This document shows positions 27,765-35,913 of a stretch of 64,000 bases of DNA, piece after piece. The number at the start of each line of letters is the position of its first letter. The first letter of the stretch is position 1. A program made the position numbers and the translations under genes. Under the pieces are notes generated by a model, which was given only the letters and a program-made list of their open reading frames with translations, was not told the origin of the DNA and did not search any database. The DNA lies in contig JAFQBK010000016.1 of assembly GCA_017399695.1 (NCBI GenBank), positions 363,798-427,797 of the forward strand, read 5' to 3'. The stretch comes from Clostridia bacterium (GTDB taxonomy: Bacteria; Bacillota; Clostridia; UBA1381; UBA9506).

Positions 27765-28502
27765 ATGATTATCTATCCCGCGATTGATATTAAAGACGGA
27801 AAATGTGTGCGCCTGACGCAAGGCAGCTTTTCAGATGTCACCGTTTACGGTGAAGACCCTCTTCTCATGGCAAAAAAATGGGAAGAAAAAGGTGCAGAAT
27901 TTATCCATCTTGTTGATTTAGACGGCGCGCTTGCCGGATCTGGCATCAACCGCAAGATAATTATTAACATTGCTAAAACTGTCTCCGTTCCCGTACAGAC
28001 CGGCGGTGGAATCCGCACATTAGATGACATCCGCGAGCTGGTAGAGGGCGGTGTCAGCCGTGTGATTTTAGGTACTGCAGCCGTTAAAAATCCCACATTA
28101 GTTGATGAGGCACTTGCCTTATACGGTGATAAGGTTGCCGTTGGAATCGATGCGAAAGACGGCTTGGTTGCCATCTCCGGCTGGGAGGAGGTTTCCTCTT
28201 TTTCCGCAATTGATTTTGCAAAACAAATGGCGGAAAAAGGCGTGCGCACCATCATTTATACCGATATCGCAACCGACGGTATGCTTACTGGCCCCAATGT
28301 TTCCGCGATGAAACAAATGTCGGAAGCCGTTTCTGCCGACATTATTGCGTCCGGTGGCGTTGGTTCGCTTGCAGATATTTTGTCGCTTTTGCCTGCAAAG
28401 GTGAGCGGCGTCATCGTTGGCAAAGCGCTATATGCTGAAAAAGTGGAGCTCTCCGAGGCTTTGGCTGCCGTCAAGGCGGAAGAAGGAGGCAGAAAATGCT
28501 AA
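27765..28502 (+). CDS. hisA: Phosphoribosylformimino-5-aminoimidazole carboxamide ribotide isomerase HisA
   Basis: Amadori isomerase of histidine synthesis, a (beta-alpha)8 barrel of 245 residues. Catalytic Asp near the N-terminus is in [16 protein letters not shown], and Asp in [14 protein letters not shown]; the phosphate motifs GGGIRT and ASGGVGS are present. GGAGG precedes the ATG by 7 bases. It overlaps hisF by 7 bases. The rest of the histidine pathway (hisG, hisD, hisC, hisB, hisH) is not in this window. Confidence 0.97.
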   Translation: MIIYPAIDIKDGKCVRLTQGSFSDVTVYGEDPLLMAKKWEEKGAEFIHLVDLDGALAGSGINRKIIINIAKTVSVPVQTGGGIRTLDDIRELVEGGVSRVILGTAAVKNPTLVDEALALYGDKVAVGIDAKDGLVAISGWEEVSSFSAIDFAKQMAEKGVRTIIYTDIATDGMLTGPNVSAMKQMSEAVSADIIASGGVGSLADILSLLPAKVSGVIVGKALYAEKVELSEALAAVKAEEGGRKC

Positions 28503-29254
28503 CCAAACGTATTATCCCCTGCCTCGATGTCCATAATGGGCGCGTTGTTAAGGGTGTCAACTTCGTAGACTTAAAGGATGCCGGCGACCCGGTTGAGATT
28601 GCAAAGGCTTACGATAAAGCCGGCGCGGATGAGCTGGTCTTTTTAGATATTACAGCATCTTCTGATGCACGAAATATCATCTTAAATCTGGTACATAAAA
28701 CCGCTGAGCAAGTATTTATTCCATTCACGGTTGGCGGTGGTATTCGTACCATTGAGGATTTTCGCGAAATCTTAAAGGCTGGTGCAGATAAAATTTCGGT
28801 TAACTCGGCTGCCATCAAAAGACCTGATCTGATTTCGGAGGCTGCATATAAATTTGGTTCGCAATGCGTCGTTGTTGCAATCGATGCCAAACGCCGCACA
28901 GATGGTGGTTTTTCCGTCTACCTAAATGGTGGGCGTGTCGATACGGGTCTTGATGCTATCGAATGGGCCGTGTGTGCAGAAAGTCTTGGTGCGGGAGAAA
29001 TCCTCCTGACCAGTATGGACGCGGACGGAACAAAAGCAGGCTATGACCTCGAGCTGACAAAAAAAGTTTCCGATGCCGTAAGTATTCCCGTCATTGCTTC
29101 TGGCGGCGCAGGAACACTACCCCATTTCTACGATGCAATCACAGCAGGAGGTGCAGATGCCGTTCTTGCCGCCTCACTGTTTCATTATAAAGAGCTTACC
29201 ATTTCCGAACTGAAAGAATATTTAAAGAGCCGGGACATTCCCGTTCGCTTATAA
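28496..29254 (+). CDS. hisF: Imidazole glycerol phosphate synthase cyclase subunit HisF
   Basis: Barrel enzyme (252 residues) that with HisH forms imidazole glycerol phosphate and AICAR. Signature catalytic Asp residues are in [18 protein letters not shown] and [14 protein letters not shown]. The GGGIRT phosphate site and IASGGAGT are present. Its start overlaps the hisA stop. hisH is not adjacent. Confidence 0.97.
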   Translation: MLTKRIIPCLDVHNGRVVKGVNFVDLKDAGDPVEIAKAYDKAGADELVFLDITASSDARNIILNLVHKTAEQVFIPFTVGGGIRTIEDFREILKAGADKISVNSAAIKRPDLISEAAYKFGSQCVVVAIDAKRRTDGGFSVYLNGGRVDTGLDAIEWAVCAESLGAGEILLTSMDADGTKAGYDLELTKKVSDAVSIPVIASGGAGTLPHFYDAITAGGADAVLAASLFHYKELTISELKEYLKSRDIPVRL

Positions 29255-29272
29255 ACGTTGGAGGTTAGACAT

Positions 29273-29902
29273 ATGGATTTGAATATTAAATTTGATGAAA
29301 AAGGCTTGGTCCCCGCTGTCGCACAGGACTATATTTCCGGTAAAGTTTTGATGGTTGCATATATGAACGAAGAATCTCTTCGCATGACCATTGAAACGGG
29401 AAAAGCAACCTATTTCAGTCGCTCCCGTCAGGAACTCTGGGTGAAAGGTGCACATTCCGGTAATCTGCAGATTGTAAAAGAAATTTTGGTTGACTGCGAT
29501 CAGGATACCTTAATCTTAAAGGTTGATCCGCAGGGGCCTGCTTGCCATACAGGCCACGCAACTTGTTTCTACCGTAAAATCAAGGACGGTGCCTTGGTAG
29601 AGGATGAAAGAGATTCCGCATCTCTCGCTGTCTTAAAAGACGTCTATGATGTCATCCGTGGCAGAAAAGAACATCCGGTCGAAGGCTCCTACACGAATTA
29701 CCTGTTTGAAAAGGGCATCGACAAGCAGCTCAAAAAAATCGGCGAAGAATCTGCCGAGGTTATTATTGCATCCAAAAACCCCGACGTCAGCGAGCTTCAG
29801 TATGAGGCGTCCGACCTTTTATATCACTTAATGGTTGTTATGGTTGAGCGTGGGCTTTCTTGGGAGGACCTCGCAAGAGAACTCGACGGAAGAAGAAAAT
29901 AA
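29273..29902 (+). CDS. hisIE: Bifunctional phosphoribosyl-AMP cyclohydrolase / phosphoribosyl-ATP diphosphatase
   Basis: Fusion of two histidine enzymes in 210 residues. The N-terminal HisI domain (residues 1 to about 110) has [24 protein letters not shown] in its active region and the zinc-binding stretch DCDQDT...ACHTGHATC. The C-terminal HisE domain (about 115-210) has [24 protein letters not shown] and [14 protein letters not shown] lies 8 bases before the ATG at 29273, so an upstream in-frame start is not used. Third gene of hisA-hisF-hisIE. Confidence 0.97.
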   Translation: MDLNIKFDEKGLVPAVAQDYISGKVLMVAYMNEESLRMTIETGKATYFSRSRQELWVKGAHSGNLQIVKEILVDCDQDTLILKVDPQGPACHTGHATCFYRKIKDGALVEDERDSASLAVLKDVYDVIRGRKEHPVEGSYTNYLFEKGIDKQLKKIGEESAEVIIASKNPDVSELQYEASDLLYHLMVVMVERGLSWEDLARELDGRRK

Positions 29903-29925
29903 GAAAGTTATAAGGGGCAATCGCT

Positions 29926-31122
29926 ATGAAAACGATGGCTATTATAAGTGAATATAACCCGTTTCATAACGGTCATGCGCATCAAATCAATCAACACCGT
30001 ACAGCCTGCGGTGTTGATTGCGTTATTGCGGTAATGAGCGGCAATTTCGTGCAGCGCGGCGCTCCTGCCATCTGTGACAAATGGACCCGTGCTGAAATGG
30101 CGCTTTTAGGCGGTGCCGATTTGGTGCTCGAGCTACCGACCGTCTATGCCCTCGGCTCTGCTGAGCGGTTTGCGCATGGTGCCGTTTCTTTGATTGATTC
30201 GCTTTTCGATGTGGACTACCTCTCATTTGGCAGTGAGTGCGGCGATATTTCTATGCTGCAAAAGGCCGCAGAGATTCTTGCGCAAGACTCTTTTCAGGAC
30301 AAAATATCCACAGAAATGAAAAACGGAAGCTCATACCCTGCCGCACGCCTTGAACTGCTCTGCCAAAAGCTCGGGGAAGAATTTCGCTCCATAATCAAAG
30401 AACCAAACAATCTTTTAGCCATAGAATACTTAAAGAGCTTAATTTTATTGAAAAGCAATATCACACCGATTACTGTAAAGCGCTCCATTGCTCACCACGT
30501 AAGCACGATAAGTGAAGGTTTTTCCAGTGCATCGCACATTCGTGATTGTATTGAACGTAAAGAAGATGTCTGTACTTTGATCCCGGAAAAGACATTTGAA
30601 ATCCTTTCTTCCGTAATTAAGGATGGCTTGGCTCCAGTCTCTGCACAAGGCTTAGACAGCATTATAACCTACCTGTTAAGAAGCAAAACAGCCGAAGAAT
30701 TACGAGAACTTCCTGATATGACCGAGGGGCTTGAATACCGCTTTATTGACGCCGCACGCAAACATACGACCGTTTCCGGAATTGCAGAAGCCGTCAAATC
30801 AAAGCGCTACACCCGTACTCGCATTGACCGAACTATGATGCATCTTTTATTGGGGATAAAAAAATCCGACCTGTTGCTTTCCCCGCAATACTTTCGGGTT
30901 CTGGCGGCAAACAGGGCAGGCACCGCATTTTTGCGCAAGCAGAAAGAAAACCCTCTCCCTGTTATCACCAAAACTGCCGATGCAAAGCTTGAAAGCGCCG
31001 ATGCAAAGCGGATGTTTGCTATTGACTGCATCGCAACGGATCTTTACAGTATGCTTTATCCCAAGCAGGAAAACAACTGCTCCGGCTTGGATTTTCTGAA
31101 AACACCTATCATTATCAAATAA
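29926..31122 (+). CDS. tmcAL: tRNA(Met) cytidine acetate ligase TmcAL
   Basis: Formerly YlbM; adenylates acetate and transfers it to C34 of elongator tRNA-Met, giving ac4C. The nucleotidyltransferase-like motif IISEYNPFHNGHAHQI is at the N-terminus, followed by AVMSGNFVQRGAPAICDKW and SFGSECGD. Length 398 is normal. AAGGGG lies 8 bases before the ATG. It starts 23 bases after hisIE and may be cotranscribed; its stop lies inside a terminator hairpin. Confidence 0.94.
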   Translation: MKTMAIISEYNPFHNGHAHQINQHRTACGVDCVIAVMSGNFVQRGAPAICDKWTRAEMALLGGADLVLELPTVYALGSAERFAHGAVSLIDSLFDVDYLSFGSECGDISMLQKAAEILAQDSFQDKISTEMKNGSSYPAARLELLCQKLGEEFRSIIKEPNNLLAIEYLKSLILLKSNITPITVKRSIAHHVSTISEGFSSASHIRDCIERKEDVCTLIPEKTFEILSSVIKDGLAPVSAQGLDSIITYLLRSKTAEELRELPDMTEGLEYRFIDAARKHTTVSGIAEAVKSKRYTRTRIDRTMMHLLLGIKKSDLLLSPQYFRVLAANRAGTAFLRKQKENPLPVITKTADAKLESADAKRMFAIDCIATDLYSMLYPKQENNCSGLDFLKTPIIIK

Positions 31123-31155
31123 GGACTGCAAGCAATCGCCTGCAGTCCTTATTTG
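31115..31155. terminator. Bidirectional terminator between tmcAL and the M20 peptidase gene
   Basis: TCAAATAAGGACTGCA pairs with TGCAGTCCTTATTTGA, with inner loop region containing GCAATCGC. The arms include the tmcAL stop codon and approach the stop of the convergent gene. Confidence 0.85.
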
Positions 31156-31158
31156 ATA

Positions 31159-32343
31159 CTATTTGTATTCTAAAGCAACTTTGCAAAAAGCTAAAACGCC
31201 AATTTTTAGAGCGTCCTCATCAATCTTAAAATCAGGGCTGTGAAGTGGCATATCAATTCCCTTTTCCGCATTCCCGGTACCCAAATTAAAATATACCCCG
31301 GGGACGCGCTCGGTAAAGTAGGCAAAGTCTTCTCCGCCCATCGACGCCTTACAAACTCCCACCTGTTCTTCTCCCAAAATCTCGGAAAGCAAGCGGGAAA
31401 CCTCTTTCGTCATCGCCTCATCATTAATCAGCGGCGGATACATCAACCGATAATCCCACTCATAGCGCGCGCCATACTTCTCCGCTTTTTCCCTGATAAT
31501 CTCTTCCAGTAAACCGGGAATTTCCGCCCGTATTGTTTTGTCATACAGTCTCACTGTACCAAGTATTTGAGCGGTTTCCGGAATAATGTTATGCGCAGTT
31601 GTTCCCGCCTGCACGCCGCAAACTGAAATGACAACCGGACGCTCGGGGCGATTCAGTTTGTTCGCCAGCTCGGAAAACGCCAACACAATTTCCGATACGA
31701 CAGAAATCGGGTTTATGCACAGCTCAGGATAAGCCGCATGTCCGCCTTTTCCAATCACTTTCAAGTCAAATTCATCCGGGCAAGCCATAATGCCATCCGG
31801 TTTTAAGGCTACGGTCCCGACCTTTGCATCATTCATAACATGAAGCGCAAGCGCAGCAGTCACTGTCGGGTTTTCCATCACGCCCTCTTCAATCATTGGA
31901 AGCGCGCCGCCGACACCCTCTTCCGCCGGTTGGAACAACAGCTTGACATTGCAGGAAAGATGCTCCTTTAATTGCCACAATATTTCTGCCGCTCCCAGCA
32001 AAACCGCTGTATGAGCATCATGACCGCAGGCGTGCATTCTGCCCGCATGAATACTGCTGAATTCACAGTCTTTTTTCTCATCCATTGGAAGGGCATCCAT
32101 ATCGGCACGGATTAACAAGGTTTTCTCCGCGTTTTTCGCTTCAATCAAAGCTACAACACCTGTTTTTGCAACGCCCTTTTGATACGGAATCCCGATTTTA
32201 TCAAGTTGCTCTGCAATATAGGCTGCTGTTTTTTCCTCACAAAAAGCAAGCTCCGGTATCCGATGCAACGCCCTGCGCATATGGATAACATGCTCTGCAA
32301 TCTCTTCCACCTTTGCAGCAAGCATTTCATTACTAATTCCCAT
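31159..32343 (-). CDS. M20 family metallo-amidohydrolase
   Basis: 394-residue zinc amidohydrolase of the M20D type (hippurate hydrolase / N-acyl amino acid or N-acetyldiaminopimelate deacetylase-like). Metal ligands are in RMHACGHDAHTAVLLG and LFQPAEEGVGGALPM, with SMGGEDFAYF near the C-terminus and a dimerisation lid (KGGHAAYPE). The exact acyl substrate cannot be read from sequence. It is transcribed alone, 14 bases downstream of lexA on the same strand, possibly by read-through. Confidence 0.88.
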   Translation of the reverse strand: MGISNEMLAAKVEEIAEHVIHMRRALHRIPELAFCEEKTAAYIAEQLDKIGIPYQKGVAKTGVVALIEAKNAEKTLLIRADMDALPMDEKKDCEFSSIHAGRMHACGHDAHTAVLLGAAEILWQLKEHLSCNVKLLFQPAEEGVGGALPMIEEGVMENPTVTAALALHVMNDAKVGTVALKPDGIMACPDEFDLKVIGKGGHAAYPELCINPISVVSEIVLAFSELANKLNRPERPVVISVCGVQAGTTAHNIIPETAQILGTVRLYDKTIRAEIPGLLEEIIREKAEKYGARYEWDYRLMYPPLINDEAMTKEVSRLLSEILGEEQVGVCKASMGGEDFAYFTERVPGVYFNLGTGNAEKGIDMPLHSPDFKIDEDALKIGVLAFCKVALEYK

Positions 32344-32357
32344 TGTGTTCCCCCAGT

Positions 32358-32975
32358 TTAATAAATTCGAATCACACCGGTAACAATTCCTAAAATACTG
32401 ACCTCATCAACTATAATCGGGTCTAATGCATCGTTTTCCGGCTGCAGACGGAAATGTCCATTTTCCTTATAAAAGGTTTTTACGGTAGCGGAATCTTCTA
32501 CCAACGCGACAACCATATCCCCGTTTCTCGCAGTAGACTGCTGGGTTACGATGACAAAGTCGCCGTCTAAAATTCCGGCATTGATCATACTCTCGCCCTT
32601 GACTTTCAGCATAAATACGCCGGCATTTTTCGCAAAATCCATTGGAAGCGGAAAAGTCCTGAGTACATTTTCTTCTGCTAAAATAGGCGCACCAGCTGCT
32701 ACCGTACCGATGACGGGAACGGACAAAAACTCCTCAATCGGTTCGGCAAGCTCTTCGGCATCCGGACCTACCACACGGATTGCCCGTGTTTTCGAGCCGT
32801 CCTTTTCTAGTAGTCCCTTTTCCTCCAGCTTTTTTAAATAGGTATGAACCGTAGACGGCGATGCAAGACCCACCGCCGCACAAATCTCACGAATGGATGG
32901 CGGATAGCCCTTCTCCTCCATCTGACGGTTAATAAACTCAATAATCTGTTGTTCTCTGTTTTCTCGTTTTGCCAT
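32358..32975 (-). CDS. lexA: LexA repressor
   Basis: SOS repressor of 205 residues. The N-terminal winged helix (REICAAVGLASPSTVHTYLKKL) binds DNA; the C-terminal autoprotease has the Ala94-Gly95 cleavage bond in TVAAGAP, Ser129 in KGESM and Lys166 in SATVKTFY. GGAGGTAACAA precedes the ATG. A LexA box lies over its own promoter (see regulatory entry) and others control yneA and dinB in this window. Confidence 0.98.
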   Translation of the reverse strand: MAKRENREQQIIEFINRQMEEKGYPPSIREICAAVGLASPSTVHTYLKKLEEKGLLEKDGSKTRAIRVVGPDAEELAEPIEEFLSVPVIGTVAAGAPILAEENVLRTFPLPMDFAKNAGVFMLKVKGESMINAGILDGDFVIVTQQSTARNGDMVVALVEDSATVKTFYKENGHFRLQPENDALDPIIVDEVSILGIVTGVIRIY

Positions 32976-33030
32976 TTGTTACCTCCAACAAATACGCCAA
33001 AAACGGCGGTTTTTACCGATTTCTGTTTTC

Positions 33031-33070
33031 AGTATAACACATCTTTTTCAAAAAATCAAACATTTGTTCG
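33031..33070 (-). promoter_or_regulatory. lexA promoter with LexA box
   Basis: Minus strand TTGATT (33059-33054), 17-base spacer, TATACT (33036-33031). The box CGAACAAATGTTTG (33070-33057) overlaps the -35 element, as expected for autorepression. Confidence 0.85.
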
Positions 33071-33089
33071 AAAAAATTTTAAAAAAGTA

Positions 33090-33144
33090 TTGACATCGTA
33101 CAAATGTTCTGTTAGAATAAAGTCAACAAGCGAACAAATGTTTG
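33090..33144 (+). promoter_or_regulatory. yneA promoter with two LexA boxes
   Basis: TTGACA (33090-33095) and TAGAAT (33113-33118) are 17 bases apart. The spacer holds the imperfect box CGTACAAATGTTCT (33097-33110), and a second box CGAACAAATGTTTG (33131-33144) lies just downstream over the start region. LexA would block both polymerase binding and escape. Confidence 0.88.
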
Positions 33145-33163
33145 TTTTGAAAGGATGATTGAA

Positions 33164-33469
33164 ATGGAAAGAACACATAGAAGAATTTACTTTAACACCC
33201 GCGCAAAACATCAGCGTCGCTCCTTGCTGATATTTGTTACTGTACTGATGCTGACCTTCGGTGCGCTGGCAAGTTTTGCCGTGGCCGATGACGGTATTGA
33301 CTCCGTAACGGTAACCGTGGCTTCCGGAGATACGCTTTGGAATTTATGCTCCCCTTATAAGCCGAGCAATATGGATATCCGCGATTTTATTGCAAAGGTG
33401 CGTTATGAAAACAAGCTCCCGAACTCCGAACTGTTTGTCGGGCAGGAAATTGTTATATCGCTGAATTAA
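33164..33469 (+). CDS. YneA-like SOS cell division suppressor with LysM domain
   Basis: 101-residue protein with a basic N-terminus, one membrane segment (about residues 20-40) and an extracytoplasmic LysM domain (VTVTVASGDTLWNL...LFVGQEIVISLN, residues 49-101). Size, topology and position divergent from lexA match B. subtilis YneA, which delays septation during DNA damage. AAAGGA lies 8 bases before the ATG at 33164. Tight LexA control is supported by two boxes in its promoter. Confidence 0.88.
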   Translation: MERTHRRIYFNTRAKHQRRSLLIFVTVLMLTFGALASFAVADDGIDSVTVTVASGDTLWNLCSPYKPSNMDIRDFIAKVRYENKLPNSELFVGQEIVISLN

Positions 33470-33496
33470 TTTTATAATTCTCCACGCAGGCGGCGG

Positions 33497-33540
33497 CAAG
33501 CGCCCGCTCCTCCCCGCCGTCGCTTGCATTTCTTATTTTT
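33497..33540 (+). terminator. Possible terminator after yneA
   Basis: GCAAGCG (33497-33503) can pair with CGCTTGC (33521-33527), followed by ATTTCTTATTTTTT. The loop is long and GC-rich, and it overlaps the -35 of the next promoter, so support is modest. Confidence 0.4.
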
Positions 33541-33552
33541 TCGTGGTATAAT
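33524..33552 (+). promoter_or_regulatory. Promoter of the small Fe-S protein gene
   Basis: TTGCAT (33524-33529), 17-base spacer ending TCGTGG, TATAAT (33547-33552). Confidence 0.75.
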
Positions 33553-33583
33553 ACTCTTATCTTATATAAAGAAGGTGAACCCT

Positions 33584-33745
33584 TTGGCACAGTGTGTTTT
33601 GGAAGAGAAAGAGTGTATCGGTTGCGGCGAATGTGACGTCTGCGATTTAGACCCGAAAAAGAAATGTGACAACTGCGGCAAGTGTATCGAAAATGATGCC
33701 GACTACAAAGAGATTGAAATTGAAGAAGTTGTTTTGAATTTATAA
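33584..33745 (+). CDS. Small cysteine-rich ferredoxin-like protein
   Basis: 53 residues from a TTG start (33584) with AAGGTG 6 bases upstream. Cysteines are at 4, 11, 14, 17, 20, 28, 31 and 34: ECIGCGECDVC then KCDNCGKC, enough for one or two 4Fe-4S clusters, followed by an acidic tail (EIEIEEVVLNL). I recognise the pattern as an Fe-S or metal site but not a named family. It has its own strong promoter and no cotranscribed partner, so its electron-transfer or metal role is open. Confidence 0.75.
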   Translation: MAQCVLEEKECIGCGECDVCDLDPKKKCDNCGKCIENDADYKEIEIEEVVLNL

Positions 33746-33768
33746 TTAAAAAAAGATAAAAATAATAC

Positions 33769-33797
33769 TTGACATTGCAGGAATACTGTGGTATTAT
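33769..33797 (+). promoter_or_regulatory. Promoter of infC-rpmI-rplT
   Basis: TTGACA (33769-33774), 17-base spacer ending TGTGG, TATTAT (33792-33797). Confidence 0.85.
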
Positions 33798-33802
33798 AGT
33801 TA

Positions 33803-33915
33803 AGGTCAGTAAGCAGAAACCTATCGTTTCTCACCACCGGGCAACGCTCAAGTGGTCAATATGCAACAAGTTTTGTTTGTGTATTTGCGGATAGGTTTTC
33901 TATCCGCTTTTTTAT
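33803..33915 (+). promoter_or_regulatory. L20-type attenuator leader of infC-rpmI-rplT
   Basis: A terminator GCGGATAG / CTATCCGC (33887-33894 / 33900-33907) followed by TTTTTT sits 70 bases before infC. An upstream segment AAACCTATC (33817-33825) is complementary to GATAGGTTT (33890-33898), giving a mutually exclusive antiterminator. The region between has further hairpins (GAAAC/GTTTC and CCAC/GTGG). This matches the logic of the Gram-positive L20 leader, in which L20 binding favours termination. Confidence 0.85.
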
Positions 33916-33977
33916 TTGCAAAAAGCAAATCACTGACTGAAAACTTGCAGGAATCTATTATTGGAGGTGCTTTTCCT

Positions 33978-34487
33978 ATCAGTAAGCAAGAATTGATGAT
34001 TAATGAAGAAATTCGTGTTGCATCCGTCCGTTTAGTCAGCGATGACGGTGAGCAGCTGGGCATCATGTCTTCGAAAGAAGCATTGGAAGTTGCCTACAAC
34101 AAAAACCTTGACCTGGTTATGATTTCGCCGAAGGCAGAGCCGCCGGTTTGTAAAGTCATGGACTACGGCAAGTACAAATTTGAATTGGCGAAGCGAGACA
34201 AAGAAGCGCGTAAAAACCAGAAAACTATCAGTTTGAAGGAAATCCGTGTTTCCCCGTCCATTGATGATCATGACTTTGATACGAAGGTCAACCAAACCAT
34301 CAAGTTTTTAAAAAGCGGTAATAAGGTGAAAATTACGGTTCGTTTCCGCGGTCGCGAGGTGCATCACAGCAACCTCGGTCTCCAGCTTCTGGAGCGTTAC
34401 CGCGATGCCCTAGCTGAATTCGGTGCGGCAGATAAACCGCCGAAGCTCGAGGGTAAGAATATGAGTATGGTAATTTCGCCGAAATAA
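33978..34487 (+). CDS. infC: Translation initiation factor IF-3 (probable AUC start)
   Basis: IF-3 checks initiator tRNA and start codon on the 30S subunit. The sequence from MINEEIRVASVRLV through LGIMSSKEALEVAY, KVMDYGKYKFE and VRFRGREVHHSNLGLQLL is standard. A GGAGGT site (33963-33968) lies 9 bases before an in-frame ATC at 33978 (then SKQELMINEEIR); the first in-frame ATG with this site nearby is at 33996, too far. IF-3 genes commonly use rare AUU/AUC starts for autoregulation, so 33978 is chosen (169 residues). A longer frame from 33852 runs through the attenuator and is not real. Confidence 0.93.
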   Translation: MSKQELMINEEIRVASVRLVSDDGEQLGIMSSKEALEVAYNKNLDLVMISPKAEPPVCKVMDYGKYKFELAKRDKEARKNQKTISLKEIRVSPSIDDHDFDTKVNQTIKFLKSGNKVKITVRFRGREVHHSNLGLQLLERYRDALAEFGAADKPPKLEGKNMSMVISPK

Positions 34488-34527
34488 TCAGTTTTTTTAA
34501 TAATAAATATTTGGAAGGAGCAAAGTT

Positions 34528-34725
34528 ATGCCTAAGATTAAGACACATCGAGCATCCGCAAAAAGATTTTCCGTTTCCAAAAACGGTAAGATTAAGATGA
34601 ACCATGCCTACAGAAGCCATATTCTGACCAAGAAATCCACGAAAAGAAAACGTCTGCTTCGTAAGGCTAGCTACGCAAGTAGCGCAAATGTTAAGGTAAT
34701 CAAAAAGCTGATTCCTTACAAATAA
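34528..34725 (+). CDS. rpmI: 50S ribosomal protein L35
   Basis: 65-residue basic protein [24 protein letters not shown]... with [16 protein letters not shown], the L35 pattern. GGAAGGAG lies 7 bases before the ATG. Between infC and rplT as in most bacteria. Confidence 0.98.
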   Translation: MPKIKTHRASAKRFSVSKNGKIKMNHAYRSHILTKKSTKRKRLLRKASYASSANVKVIKKLIPYK

Positions 34726-34767
34726 TTACGAACGAATCGACAAAACAGAATTTAGGAGGTAACAGAA

Positions 34768-35121
34768 ATGGCAAGAGTGAAAGGTGCTTTGAGTACTCGC
34801 AAAAGACATAAAAGAATTTTGAAACTGGCTAAAGGATACCGCGGCGCAAAAAGTAAATTGTTCCGCACCGCAAAAGAAGCGGTAATGAAATCCTTAACCT
34901 ACGCTTACATCGGCAGAAAGCAGAAGAAGAGAAACTTCCGTCAGCTCTGGATTTCCAGAATTTCTGCTCAGGCTAAAGTAAACGGTATCAACTACTCCCG
35001 TTTCATGAACGGTTTGAAAAAAGCTGGTATCGAAATGAACCGCAAAATGCTCGCAGAGCTCGCAGTAAGCGACAAGGATGCTTTTGCAGCATTGGTTGAA
35101 GAAGCAAAGAAAGCTCTGTAA
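34768..35121 (+). CDS. rplT: 50S ribosomal protein L20
   Basis: 117 residues, [33 protein letters not shown], ending in the usual L20 C-terminal domain. Besides its ribosomal role, L20 is the expected effector of the leader at 33803-33915. AGGAGG precedes the ATG by 8 bases. Confidence 0.98.
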   Translation: MARVKGALSTRKRHKRILKLAKGYRGAKSKLFRTAKEAVMKSLTYAYIGRKQKKRNFRQLWISRISAQAKVNGINYSRFMNGLKKAGIEMNRKMLAELAVSDKDAFAALVEEAKKAL

Positions 35122-35153
35122 GATTTTTTTGCTGACATACGGATTTGTAAGAC

Positions 35154-35194
35154 AGGGTTTTTTACTAAGATTAGTGAAAAACCCTTCTTTTTTC
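35154..35194 (+). terminator. Terminator after rplT
   Basis: AGGGTTTTTTACTAA pairs with TTAGTGAAAAACCCT (one U-G pair), loop GA, followed by TCTTTTTT. Confidence 0.88.
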
Positions 35195-35224
35195 CTATTG
35201 ATTTGGTACGGGGAGGTGTTTTTT

Positions 35225-35884
35225 GTGACAACTTTGATTTTTGTCCGTCATGGGGAAGCGGATGGAAACTATATCCGTCGTTTTCACGGTTTTTTCAATT
35301 CCAACCTGACAGAAAAAGGTTTATTGCAGATTGAGCGTGCAGCTGAACGGCTTTCCGATACACAGATTGACGCCTTTTATTCCAGCGACTTGCGCCGTGC
35401 GTATCAAACAGCAGAAAAGGTCGCAGAAGGACGTAATATGAACATCACAACCGACGAGCGTTTGCGCGAAATCAACGGAGGTGAATGGGAAGATGTGCCG
35501 TGGGACGATTTGCCTGTGCGTTTTCCCGACAGTTACGCCGACTGGCTAAGCGAGCCTTATAAGCTCCAAATGCCCGGCGGTGAATCCATGAAGGAATTTT
35601 CTGAACGGCTGACTTCTGCAGTACACGATATCGTAAAAAAACACGAGGGAGAAACGGTTTGCATCGCGTGCCACGGAACCGCTATTCGCGTTTTAGCTTG
35701 CTATTTTTACGGTTTTCCGCTGGAAAAGTTAACTGACGTAGCTTGGTGCGACAATGCCTCCATTACCATTGTCACCTATGACAACGGGGCGTTTACAGTT
35801 GCTCTTGATGGCGATAACTCACACTTAAAAGACATCAGCACCATCGAAAACCAAGCGTGGTGGAAAGACATACAGACGAAATAA
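35225..35884 (+). CDS. Histidine phosphatase family protein (phosphoglycerate mutase-like)
   Basis: 219-residue protein with the phosphohistidine motif FVRHGEADGN (His9), Arg/Glu in YSSDLRRAYQTAE and EINGGEWED, and a second His in IACHGTAIRV. Such proteins are cofactor-dependent mutases or phosphatases with varied substrates, so a specific name is not justified. The start is GTG (35225) with GGGAGGTG 6 bases upstream; a longer frame would begin inside rplT. It is monocistronic, between two terminators. Confidence 0.87.
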   Translation: MTTLIFVRHGEADGNYIRRFHGFFNSNLTEKGLLQIERAAERLSDTQIDAFYSSDLRRAYQTAEKVAEGRNMNITTDERLREINGGEWEDVPWDDLPVRFPDSYADWLSEPYKLQMPGGESMKEFSERLTSAVHDIVKKHEGETVCIACHGTAIRVLACYFYGFPLEKLTDVAWCDNASITIVTYDNGAFTVALDGDNSHLKDISTIENQAWWKDIQTK

Positions 35885-35913
35885 AAAAACGCCCAAGGGC
35901 GTTTTTTTATTTC
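35883..35913. terminator. Bidirectional terminator between the phosphatase gene and spoIIIAH
   Basis: AAAAAAACGCCC / GGGCGTTTTTTT around an AA loop, overlapping the stop codons of both convergent genes. Confidence 0.9.

Noticed and set aside
33852..33977. ATG-initiated N-terminal extension of infC
   Set aside because: It runs through the L20-type leader and its terminator, lacks a ribosome site and does not resemble IF-3.
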